64,000 nucleotides of DNA from NCBI RefSeq assembly GCF_041381155.1, contig NC_091138.1, forward strand, positions 18,477,255-18,541,254, read 5' to 3'. Within the stretch, counting starts at the first letter, position 1. Each line of letters starts with the position of its first letter. This document shows positions 1 to 11,266 of the stretch, in pieces. This stretch comes from Argopecten irradians. Taxonomy: Eukaryota; Mollusca; Bivalvia; Pectinida; Pectinidae. A program made the translations under genes and the position numbers. Below the pieces are notes generated by a model. The model worked only from the letters and a program-made list of their open reading frames with translations. It was not told the origin of the DNA and did no database searches.

Positions 1-762
1 GACATTGCAGTATATTAGCTGAGATTGGATACCATCAAGGCAAGAAATGCATATGTTACCAATAGATATGAGATGAAACAGCCAAAGCGCAGATCGATGG
101 ATGAGTATACATGTAGTTGGACACTAGAAATAATAGTCTGAGAGAGCAAGGTAAGTCAATCCTGTTTGATATGTACACCGGTCATTCAATAACTATTTTG
201 AGTAATTATATGCTAGGACTTCACACACAACACATCTCATACATGGGAGACCGATTTTAGATGAATATTAATTAGATGTTAATTTAATCAACCAACCAAA
301 CAACCATGTGTTTGGGTTGCCATAACTCCTTATTAAGAATGCAATTATCATCCATCCAAATAAGACGGACGGAATTAATGATTTACCAGAAAAATAACAT
401 GGACTTATGACTTATGACATCATTAGAGTCGACGTAGTGTATACACAACATACGTTGAAGGTTTACATTTCACAGTAGTAAGTAGAATTTTCATCAGAAC
501 ATGTAAGTCTTTACAGTTTACTGAAGATTGAAATTATAATTATATTTATGTTCGGATTAGGATAAGGTGTCATTGGTAAGGGTGCAACTTCATTAATTTA
601 TTATAAATTTCTATAGTGTACTATACCATAGTATAGTGATAGTATAAATTGATTAGAGATTCCTAAGAATCTTCCATAGTTTGTTTGCAAGTTGCGTTTC
701 TTAAGTGTGGTGGTTGTCGATATCAATATGATATCACACTGCTTCTTACAGGAGGAGAAGAA
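1..762. other. Upstream region of the acyl-CoA synthetase gene
   Basis: AT-rich sequence with no ORF or repeat that I recognise. It should hold the promoter and 5' UTR of the + strand gene starting at 763, but no convincing TATA box or initiator stands out. A short AT palindrome-like tract lies around 610-645. Confidence 0.4.
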
Positions 763-3700
763 ATGTATAAATCAGTGAGACCGTTCCAATGCGGAAGATT
801 ATGGCTGAGTAACCAACAAAAGCTTCTTACTCCACGTCCTTCATTGCAAAGACAGTCAAGATTCCTACTGATTCAGTCAACACTTTATGGAAAATATGCC
901 GACCGACGTAGCAGTCGCTATAAACCATGTGGTACCTGGTCGAGGATGTTGACGACACGGAACACCTTAATTGAGAGGTTTCATGGTGATACAGTCTTCA
1001 ACAGTCCGTTCCTCGATTTGACTTTTCCCAGGCTGTCATTCGCCGAGTTTATGTTCCAACGCCTTGATCAACACAAAGACAAAGTTTTGATGGTAAATAG
1101 ATCATAGTGAAACTTTCAATAATTTTCCTTCATATCTCATTGTTAATAGATTAAATTTATATACAGAAAAGTTTAATGTAGGCTAGACATCTACAAGTAT
1201 ATATCTATATAAAGTGCATAGGTCTTGTGACAAAGCCAAAGAAATCTCTGTTATTATTGTGGTATACATTTCAGATTGACAGCACTACAGGTGAAGAGGT
1301 TACTTCCACATCGATAAAGGAGTCGTCTGTACGTGTTGCTAGTGGATTAACACGACTTGGCCTCAGAAAGGGAGACACTTGTCTGATACTGTGTAATAAC
1401 TCGCCATTGTATACGGTTTTCACTTTAGCCTGTGCCGCCCTAGGACTGGTGTTGACCACCGCAAACCCTGCTAGCACTTCAGGTAGAGTAACTCTGGCTC
1501 ATATTTGCTTTGTTGTATTACTTTACAAAATGTTTTCGTAGAATAAGTACCACTTTGTGTTACATGCAACTGTGACTCGTAAACATATGCAAATGAAAAA
1601 TTTTGAAATCAATACCAAACCTTTCATCCATTATTAATCTGCAAGCGTTATACAATGTAAACGGAACTATTTTCACGTATGGCTTTTTCGCTTCGTCACC
1701 GTTCAAACTGTTCTTCACTTGCCAATAGGTTTGCGCATAGATCAAAATCGAAATAAGAAAAAAACATCAACGTCGTGAATATTTTTGTTTCACATTTGAT
1801 GCTTTGTAATGTGTAACATACCAGTTTCCCAAAATGTCCTGCATTCACACAGTTTTCTTCGTTGCGTTTTAAAAGTTATTCTTATACAAAATATGGCAGT
1901 AATTTAAAGAAATTGTCTTGATATAGTTTGATACTTTTTGAGTTCGTTGTTCTATAGGCGAATTAGCAAGACAATTGCTACACTCAAAAACGTAGGCCAT
2001 TGCCATGATGCCCGAGTGTTTACCCTCAGTAAGACAAGCTGTCAACTCGACCCAGGACATCAGCAACAACATTAAGGTAAGGTGATATGTTATGAAAGGT
2101 ATCAAATAGATAATAATAATCCTGTGAGTAATGAAGGCAATACGTGAGAAAGACATGAAGTGATTTAGTTGTAAAAAGATAACCGAATCACTGAAGTAAG
2201 AACCGGAAGATTTCATTCTTTTATTCCAAAACATACTAATACATCATTGATGGCACAAACATGGAGCAGCAAATCGGCAGTGTTTTCTTCTACAAAATGT
2301 TATATTTATCGTACGCGTTCAACTTCTGATTTTTTTACAGTGGTTTATCAGTATTGGTGGACAATCAGAAGGATGTATACCATTTAGTGTCCTACAAGAG
2401 GATGATGGGAAGGCATTCCCAATGAACGTTGATATCTGTCCCGAAACAGACGTCCTTTTCCTGCCCTACTCCAGTGGGACCACGGGACTTCCGAAAGGAG
2501 TCATGCTCACTCATCAAACCGTCATAACAAACATGCTGCAGCTGATCAAGTAAACTTCAATCAGTTATATTCGTATCGTTTCCATTTATCAACTTCAGTT
2601 ATCAATGAAACCTCATGTATAAGAAAACTTGAAAGTGTAACGACTTTTAGGTTATCTGCTAGTAAGTTTTTCACAGTATTAAACTATTTTTAATGACTTT
2701 CGAAAATGAGCATGGCCATCACATACGTCTTATACATTAGACCGATTAACCATGAAGCACGGCATTTACATGTGATCATTAATGCGCTCTTACATTCTTC
2801 TTTCAGTGGTCCAATGTCCCTAGATTCTGATCGGGAACGCTTACTTGGTCTGATTCCATTCTACCACATATACGGTCTCATGGTTATACAGTTCGGATCT
2901 GTCTGTCTCGGCACCAAACTCGTCACCCTCCCCAGATTCGAGCCGAAGACCTTTCTCACAGCTATTAAGAAACACAAGGTAATACCTATATTACGTTAGT
3001 TTTATCAGCTTCTAACATAACTATGTTGATAAATAATCTTTGCAAACGTTAACGTACGCTAAGAACTACTGTATAGTCCATATTGTCCATATCATTGTTT
3101 ATTTCACACATCTGAATCATTTTTCTAAAGCTAGAAATTCATCCAAAATGAGAATCTTTGAACAAATAACTGACAGAAACAAATCATAAGTTTTACATGT
3201 GTTGAATAACCTGACATTTTATTCATTCCTGAAAGTTAACTTCATTTCTAGGTGACCTACATTCATTTGATACCTCCCATCGTCCTATTCCTTGCCAAGT
3301 CGCCTTTAGTCCGAAATTATGATGTTAGCAGTGTGAATACCATCGCTTGTGGTGCAGCCCCGTTGGGGTCTGGACTTTCAAACGAGGTGTCTTCCCGGCT
3401 GGGCTGTCGCTTGTTACAAAGTTTGTGTCATTTTATGATGTGGTAAAACTATTATTTCATGCATACCAGTCAAACTGGTATAATAGACAAGCCAGCTAAA
3501 ACTTTAAATCTAAAGATTTGTCATTACAGACGTCTCTTACATTCACAACTAAGGGTTGTGATTTTCAGTGATATGTTTTAATCATGTGAATGATAGAGTT
3601 TATGAATATCAACCATGCTGTTATTGTCTCAAAACATGTTTAGCATTATTGTATATGAAGTTTTGATAAATGCACCATACTGATTATGTTTAGTTTACGG

Positions 3701-6700
3701 AATGACCGAAGCCAGTCCCGTTACTCACTACGACTCCACTCCACCGAAGGTCGGAACTGTTGGCCAGCTGTTGCCGAACACACAAAACAAGGTAACTGTT
3801 CATGGATGCTCTAGTGACCTACAGTATGGGCCCAGTTTCACGAACATTTCTTAACTTCAGGAATTTCCCTAATAAGGCATTCTCGTGAAACTCGGTCCTG
3901 AAGAATTCTAGCATGCTAGCTAATGATAGCAAGGGCACAAACGCACTGATCAGTACAACCTTCGATAGTTCTTGGTTATAGTGTTGCTTAGAAACGGAAA
4001 TTGTTAACAGGTCAACGAATAATTCCCTTTGTTAGATAATTGGAATGTAAATGATCACTAACGTTTCTTGACTTTCTTACTAAGGTGATATCCGTTGAGG
4101 ACGGGAAGTGCCTTGGTCCAGGAGAGACAGGTGAAATATTAATCAAAGGTCCACAGCTGATGAAAGGATACTTAGACAACCAGACAGCTACTGACAATAC
4201 GATGCGTGATGGTTGGTTACATACAGGTCAGCGCACATAATGAGAACAATTTAGAATGACAAATACTAGATCTTCTTTTGATGTCAAAATATTGTTAATC
4301 GAGAATGAATACCGCTTCTCTGCCAAAAGTCTAAAGATTTTCGATCTCATTTTTTTTTATGCGGACAATACCACAGATAATTCTGTTATTAGATGTTTCA
4401 ACATTGAAATAACAAGACCATTGAATTGTTCAATATAGTTAACTTGTATAAAAATATTAAAATAAAAAGAACGATTGCAGTAAATGTACAAAACAAACAA
4501 AGAGAAATCGAATGTTAACAATTCGTGGTATTTGTTATAAATGTTTTTGTAACTTGTATGTGTTATGATACGTGTTCGTAGGTGACCTTGGTCATTATGA
4601 TGAGGATGGGTACTTAACTATATCAGATAGACTCAAAGAGCTCATCAAATACCGCGGATATCAGGTAACGCTCAAACACTTTTTGTTAAACATTTTTATA
4701 TAAAATTGCAAAAGAAGTTATCTACAAGATTCAAAATTTAAAACTTTTTAAAGATGCTCCACCGCCGACAGAGCATAAATGACACTCCTCATTTGAACAA
4801 TAATTGGTGTATAATCGTATATATATACATATATATATGTCTAATTAACACAAAAAATAATATAAAATAATTTAATTTGCTTTTGGTTTATGTGCAGTCA
4901 GTACTTAATTTAATATAGGACATAGTACCATTGAATTTTTTCGGGATGCAATTAATTATTTTTAATATTTTTATCTTGACGTAAAATTAGAAACTCAAAC
5001 TTTTAATGGTGAAAATGGTGTTGCTGCTGTTTTTGATAGAGGAAAATACCATTTGTCAGCGGTGGAGCATCTTTAATGTTTTTTATACCTTTAAGAAAAT
5101 AAACGTGATTAAAGTCATCTTGATTAAAGTTGGTGTTTTTAAAGATAAAATATTCACAAGATTCGGAATTTCTGGTCTTCAAAAATGTTCTTATATAAAC
5201 TGTATCATCAATAAGGATTCATGTTACATGTTGTCACTTGTGTTTATTTTCGAGTTTTTGTGTACGTAATACTATACTGGCAAGGTAAGTGTACTCATTA
5301 ACAATGAAACATCGAATGTATACAGTTTTACATAATTATCATATTAATGACAAATATGGCTTCCCCCCCCCAAGCACAGCAAAGATTTGTTTTACCTAAG
5401 ATCTTATATTAATTAATTTTATTGCATATTTAGTTAAGCATTGATGTAACTATTTTTTAACTTCATAGGGGTATGAAAGAAATTTTGTTTGCAAACTGTG
5501 TGAATCCGCATCTCACAAGAGTTTGCAAATAAAATTTATTTCATTCCCCGATGAAGTTAAAAAATAGTTACATCAATGCCTGTAATTAATTTTTCAGACT
5601 ACTAGACAAGAGGCCCAGAGGGCCTGTATCGCTCACCTGGTTTTTTGTTAGTAATTATCACAAGAATCTGACAATTAGAAAAATAAGCAAAATTGACTCC
5701 CAAAGTTTAATTTTGAATCACAACCATACAATGATGCTATTGATACCATACAAATATATTTACACTTGCTAGGCTTGGTCACTATACGCTAATACTAGCC
5801 GATTTTGTTTACCATAACTGCATGGTAACATTGAACTTTGAACTTGCGTAAGGAAATGTTCTGTGCAACGTAAAAGGACTACTTTTTTTTTAAAAAGGAA
5901 CACATGGCTTTGTTTACATTTTGACGCAACATTACGTGTATATTGTTGTTTTTCATAGAATTTTGGAAAAATGTAAACAATATATACATGTTTTATATTT
6001 ATATATGATTCAAACAATTTTTAAATTAACAATGGTATAAAGAAACGGAAAAATATCCCGACCGGGGCGACGTGCTTTCATTTTTGTTAAAAATGATGGG
6101 TGTCAAATGTAAACATTACCTCTGTGCCTATGTTCGTCCTACGATCGAGCCTTTGGGGTGGACGGGTGTGAGACCCTCTGATAGAGGTCAGTTATAAACA
6201 TATCCTCTTGTCTTTGTTCTTTGAGTATTTAATCATGTGTATTATAAAACATGCACCGCTAATAATCCACGTGTTGACAGTTCCGCGTCACCACAAATAC
6301 ATTGTATCCATCGAACTAGCCCGAGATACTCTGGCCCTGACACCAGACTTAGACATTATGACAGATAGATGTCTGGTTTAGGGCCAGAGCGCAGTAGTAA
6401 TCGAAAACCTGGAATAAGCCGACACCGTTTGGTATCGGGCCAGGTACTCTCCGATTCAGACTACTTACAAAATATTATCACCGAGAATCGCCACTTACCT
6501 TGGTCTTTTCAACAAATGAATAATTTATCTACTCATAGCCATCCAATTTCATCACGCATGCACGTTCTATTGTGTCAACACAGTAGTTTCTTTTCCTCAA
6601 CTTTAAATTTCCCTCGTCGTCGTCGCCATTTTCTCGTAGTATGCAAATCATCTTTAATATCGACGGATTGCTATATTTGGGTAGATATGATATTCATTTG

Positions 6701-9700
6701 ATAAATAGACTAAGGTTAGTGGTGCTTCTCGGTGGTCAGGCTGAATCGGAGAGTACCTGGTCCGATACCAAACGGTGTCGGCTTATTCCAGGTTTTCGAG
6801 TACTACTGCGCTCTGGCCCTAAACCAGACATCTATCTGTCATAATGTCTAAGTCTGGTGTCAGGGCCAGAGTATCTCGGGCTACCATCGAACACAAGTGA
6901 ATTTGGATCTAAGCGTAGATTATATAATCACATGGCCCCCAAGGATATAATATCGTCAAGTCAGACGACATCTCAAACACATTGAGCTACTTGAAAATCG
7001 GTGTTTTGACAACTTCGTGTGTAAAAAGTGTGTAAACGTGCGTCAGCCTCGCCTCGCTGCACAATAACGGTCACACATGTGGCCGTGTACAAATTCTTTA
7101 TGTTATTACGCTACATATTAACTTTTAGCAAAATTGAATATATATTTAAAGTTCTGATCTGATTAAATAAAATTATCTCTGAAATTTACTTTGTTTGTCA
7201 TGTTTATTTTACACTAAAATATTGAACTTTTTTATCGTCGCGGATGAATAATTCTACCTTAGGTGAAGCGTCCATCATTCGCTGTTCAATTGAGTAAGCT
7301 CCTCCCACTTTTGACCGACTTTTATTGAATAATTACGTCACTTTCAAATGACGATTTTTTTTTTGCATAAAATATAAATAAAAAGTCGTGTGAGTGTAAA
7401 TAACGCGCCCCATAGAATATATTCTTAGAGGAATTGCTCCATACAAGCATGGTTAACATAAAAACGAAATCCAATCCCTATATGCTATCCAATACATAGG
7501 TTCAGAGACAAAGTAATTTATATGAAAATAGTAGCCTAATTGACCTTTTTGACCTCGCATATATTGCTGTTTAAGGCCCCGGGGGTCAGCCCTATCATTT
7601 GTACAATTTCAAATCCCAACCCTATAAGGATGCTACCATTGCATTATAAGTGCTCTTCCATTCTTAGTTGCAGAGAAGAAGTCGTTTATATGGAAATAGC
7701 TAAATTGACCCCTTTTGACCCCACCCTTCAGGCTCCTGGGGGGTCAGCCCCATCATTTGCAAAATTTTGAATCCAAACCCTTTAAGGATGTAACCATTGC
7801 ATTATGAGCGCAATCCCATGTTAAGTTGCAGAGAAAAAGTCATTTATATGGAAATTGACCATTTTTGACCCCGCCCTTCAGGCCCCCGGGGGTCAGCCCT
7901 ATCATTTGCTCAATTTGGAATCCCCAGCCTACAAGGATGCTACCATTGCATTATGGGTGCTATACCATGCTTAGTTGCAGAGAAGAAGTCATTTATATGG
8001 AAATAGCCAAATTGACCCCTTTTGATCCCGCCCCTCAGGCCCCCCCCGGGGGTCAGCCCTATCATTTGCACAATTTTGAATCCCCACACTATAAGGATGC
8101 TACCATTGCATAATGGGTGCTATACCATGCTTAGTTGCAGAGAAGAAGTCATTTATATGGAAATAGCCAAATTGACCCCTTTTGACCCCGCCCCTCAGGC
8201 CCCCGGGGGTCAGCCCTATCATTTGCACAATTTTGAATCCCCACCCTATAAGGATGCTACCATTGCATTATGGGTGCTATACCATACTTAGTTTCAGAGA
8301 AGAAGATGTTTATATGGAAATAGCCAAATTGGCACCTTTTGACCCCGCCTCTCAGGCCCCCGGGGGGTCAGCCCCATTATTTGTACAATTTTGAATCCCC
8401 ACCGTATAAGGATGATATCATTGCATTATGGGTGCTATCCCATGCTTGGTTTCAGAGAAAAAGTCGTTTATATGGAAATAGCCAAATTGAGCCCTTTTGA
8501 CCCCGCCCCTCAGCCCCCCGGGAGTCAGCCCCATCATTTGTGCAATTTTGAATCCCCACCCTATAACGATACTACAATTGCATTATGAGTACTATCTCAT
8601 GCTTAGTTTCAGAGAAGAAGTCGTTTATATGGAAATAGCCAAATTGACCCCTTTTGGCCCCGCCCCTCAGGCCCTCGGGGGGTCAGCCCTATCGTTTGTA
8701 CAATTTTGAATCCCCACCCTATAAGGATGCTACCATTGCATTATGGGTGCTATCCCATGCTTGGTTTCAGAGAAGAAGTCGTTTATATGGAAATATCCAA
8801 ATTGACCGCTTTTGGCCCCGCCCCTCAGGCCCCCGGGGGGTCAGCCCCATCATTTGTACAATTTTCAGTTAGTAGCCCATAAGGATGCTACCAGTCAAAT
8901 TTTATTGAAATCCGACCAGCGGTTATGGAGAAGAAGTCGATTGTTGACGGACGCCGGACGACGGACGACGGACGCCGGACGCTGCGGTATCCCATAAGCT
9001 CACCTCGGTCCTTTGGACCAGGTGAGCTAATAATATAAAATACGTTTAATGTACGATTCCACTGATTTTCCAATGGATTTTTTTTTTCTAAATCAATACG
9101 CATGGTCGACGTCTCTATTGTGCCGTCATGATACCGTCGGTTTTTCGCGTCATTCTCGGATGTTTTCTTCATAGTATATGGAAAAAAGAATCTGCCAATC
9201 AGAAAGTTGGATTTAGTATGAAAACAAATAAACATTAATTATTTCAAAGAGAAGGCGTTCTCCATTAGTGACCAGTTCGATGAACAAAATGTATTTGGCA
9301 TTGTGTTTCAGTGATATAATAACCCTTCAAGATGGACAAGAGTTCGAATTTGACAAGGAAGCACGAAAAAATACCGAAGTCTCCAAATATGCAACACCTG
9401 GCATACATGGGATGTGATCCTTAATGATAACACAAGTATCTATTGGTAGCTAGCTATAGGATGGTATTCAATATATAACCCAGTCAAATCAAACATATTT
9501 ATCAACAAATACACATAGCGCTTGTTATCTCGTTTTCTACACCAGGTAGTCCCTGCAGAACTAGAGGCGTTATTACTGACCCACCCCTGTATACAGGACG
9601 TCGCCGTGATCGGTCGGGACAGTGGCGATGTCGCTATCGGGGAAGTCGCCCGGGCTTATGTCGTCACTAAACCTAACACATGCTTAAAGGAGGAGGATGT

Positions 9701-10215
9701 TCATAAGTTTGTAGACGGTAAGTTTGAAAGAGATGGTAAGGTATATGTATATTATAGTTCATCAAAGGTTTTACACAAACAGATTCATTTCTTTTATTGA
9801 TAATGACGTTCATGAAAATTTATCATCATGGTACTTTTAATTATCAATCGTTTTCGTATATCCAAGTGCGCCTTATGTGTGCTAAAATGGAAGAAATTGT
9901 TCGATTCAAAAGCTTATGTCTCTTGCATAGGAAGAAAAGTGATCCGAAACGACATCGTTTGCTAGCCTCTGATGAATAATCATATTTATGTACCCAGTCT
10001 TACCCGATTAGTCCAGAAAGCCAGTAATTTACATGTGCTCTCTATATTTATTTTAAGATTTTGAAAATTACTAAACCTTTGGTTCTTACTCTACAGAAAA
10101 TGTGATTGATTACAAACGACTGTCGGGAGGAGTGAAGTTTCTAGACGTCATACCAAAATCAGCCAGTGGTAAAATACTCCGGCGTCAACTTAAAGAAATG
10201 TTCACCAACGAGTGA
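763..10215 (+). CDS. 4-coumarate-CoA ligase-like acyl-CoA synthetase (11 exons; one in-frame stop)
   Basis: Exons read as 763-1092, 1275-1482, 1958-2076, 2341-2549, 2807-2978, 3252-3420, 3694-3791, 4085-4226, 4582-4664, 9546-9717 and 10097-10215. All have GT/AG borders and compatible phases, giving 606 codons. The product belongs to the ANL adenylating superfamily, which activates a carboxylic acid with ATP and then forms the CoA thioester. Motifs seen: P-loop [11 protein letters not shown] (residues 262-272), YGMTEASP (404-411), the TGD of the hinge region (Asp 484), and PKSASGK with the catalytic Lys at 593. The N-terminal ~60 residues are rich in Arg/Lys/Ser/Leu and lack acidic residues, suggesting a mitochondrial presequence. 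The C terminus (TNE) is not a peroxisomal PTS1. An in-frame ATG also exists at 685; I chose 763 because the presequence-like stretch begins there. Exon 3 carries a TAG at 1993-1995 (codon 192) inside otherwise conserved sequence. The gene is therefore a very recent pseudogene, a null allele, or carries a base error. Substrate cannot be told. Confidence 0.85.
1993..1995 (+). other. In-frame TAG in exon 3 of the acyl-CoA synthetase
   Basis: Exon 3 reads [11 protein letters not shown], stop, [11 protein letters not shown] in the only frame that joins exons 2 and 4. The residues on both sides align well with the 4CL family. Starting the exon at the AG just after the stop would break the frame. 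No other exon has a stop or frameshift. Confidence 0.8.
4752..5072. mobile_element. Short TTAA/TA-type MITE in intron 9
   Basis: A 321 bp element with ~19 bp terminal inverted repeats that begin AGATGCTCCACCGC and differ at one position. It is flanked by TTAA on both sides (4748-4751 and 5073-5076), although TA with a longer repeat is equally compatible. It has no coding capacity. Related internal sequence recurs in the duplicated block at 29.95-30.2 and 32.71-32.98 kb. Confidence 0.7.
5438..5579. mobile_element. Hairpin (foldback) MITE in intron 9
   Basis: Two arms of about 62-65 bp are nearly perfect inverted copies around a loop of roughly 15 bp. Each outer end reads GCATTGATGTAACTA. The whole unit would fold into one long stem. 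No target duplication was identified. Confidence 0.65.
6317..6883. mobile_element. Long-TIR MITE with 9 bp target duplication (Mutator-like)
   Basis: Terminal inverted repeats of 143 bp (6317-6459 and 6741-6883) differ at only about two positions. They are flanked by the exact 9 bp duplication CCATCGAAC (6308-6316 and 6884-6892). Long TIRs with a 9 bp duplication are typical of the Mutator/MULE superfamily. The ~280 bp centre has no transposase. ORFs crossing the arms are chance. High arm identity suggests a young insertion, nested in pearl element I. Confidence 0.85.
7540..8890 (+). repeat. Core tandem array of pearl element I (~157 bp units)
   Basis: About nine copies of a unit with landmarks CCCCGGGGGTCAGCCC, TTTGAATCCCCACCC and GTTTATATGGAAATAGCCAAA. 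Period is ~150-160 bp with a few per cent to ~15% divergence. Short ORFs here are offset copies of one another and are not genes. Confidence 0.9.
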
Positions 10216-11266
10216 AGGCATACTCACCATTATCGATGTATTGCCATATAGATACATTGATGATTCGGTAAATTACAGTTCTGGTGTCAAGTTGTAGTGG
10301 AAAAGAAATTGTTTCTTTCCGCCAAAGACTGCGGACAATATAGTAATTGTGGTAAATTAGTTTTGATGTCGAGTTGTCTTGGAAAAGCAATCGTTTTCGC
10401 TCATCCTCTTCAGGATTAAATGTGCAGGAACCTTTGTTTCTTATGGGTTCTAGACAAAATTATGCTCAACGATATTTCAGAAATAGCTTTAAGGATTAGG
10501 TTATTTCTTTTATGGTTCAATGTGATATTCCCGAACGAATTCTTGAAAAACATGATTTTACCAAGTATGACATCACTATTTCATGATCAGTTGCTTTTGG
10601 CAGCTTAGTTTCGTTCGAAGAAAGGAAGAATGGACCTAAAAACAAGTGCAATGCAACTAACCATGGACCTCAAAATTTCAATCTGAATATGGATAGGATA
10701 ATTTGTCAATATCCCATTGTGTCCACTCAAGTCAGGAATTTGTACTGAATGTTTTAAAATTATTATGTTGGTTGTGACAAAAAAAAAGACATTCTGTTGT
10801 TTATTTTACATTATTTATTTAATCTTCCAAAGAAAGGAATCCATGATTTAACTTCAATTATGAAAGCTTGGTGTAGCTGATATATAAAATCTTGTATGTA
10901 AAATAAACAGCAACAACAAGTATACAGGCAAACTATTTTCAGTTCAATTGCAGGTCAGATTTTTCAGACAAAATTTACCCAAAAATTCAGTTCGGGTTAA
11001 GATCTCGACCTGAAATCTGAGAAGATTCAGTTAAATTTGACCTGAAACTGACGTTAAGTTTTCTTCATAAGAACCTGACCTCAATTTCAAATCATATTTG
11101 GCTCAATTTCAGGTCAAGATCAAATTGACCTGAAGATATTTTGCATTACCTCTTTCTTTTTACAATCTTTATAATACTTATTGTCTATAAACAATCTTAT
11201 ATATATCTCTGATGTTAATTTTAAACATATTGTTTTTGTCCAAACAGAATATACATGTATGTAAAA
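10216..11266 (+). other. 3' UTR and flank of the acyl-CoA synthetase
   Basis: AT-rich sequence after the stop at 10213-10215. A canonical AATAAA lies at 10902-10907 and is the likely polyadenylation signal. From ~10920 to 11145 the motif GACCTGA and its complement recur in degenerate form. No gene is seen. Confidence 0.55.
10902..10907 (+). terminator. Candidate polyadenylation signal, acyl-CoA synthetase
   Basis: Canonical AATAAA about 690 bp after the stop codon, in an AT-rich stretch. Confidence 0.45.

Larger units (their letters stand above)
5606..9030 (+). mobile_element. Pearl/Helentron-like non-autonomous element I
   Basis: It starts ACAAGAGGCCC and at once forms a hairpin (AGGCCC/GGGCCT). 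It then has ~1.3 kb of unique sequence interrupted by a 567 bp MITE, a core tandem array, an ACGG-type microsatellite remnant (about 8945-8985), and a 3' hairpin (8997-9028) ending CTAA. The subterminal GCTCACCTGG at the left is complementary to CCAGGTGAGC at the right, which links the two ends. A 3' hairpin followed by CTRR is typical of Helitron-type rolling-circle elements, and the layout matches the bivalve pearl family. There is no coding sequence. Assigning the whole span to one element is inference. Confidence 0.65.

Noticed and set aside
6369-6844. Two + strand ORFs in the MULE-type MITE
   Set aside because: They run through the inverted arms and have no transposase features.
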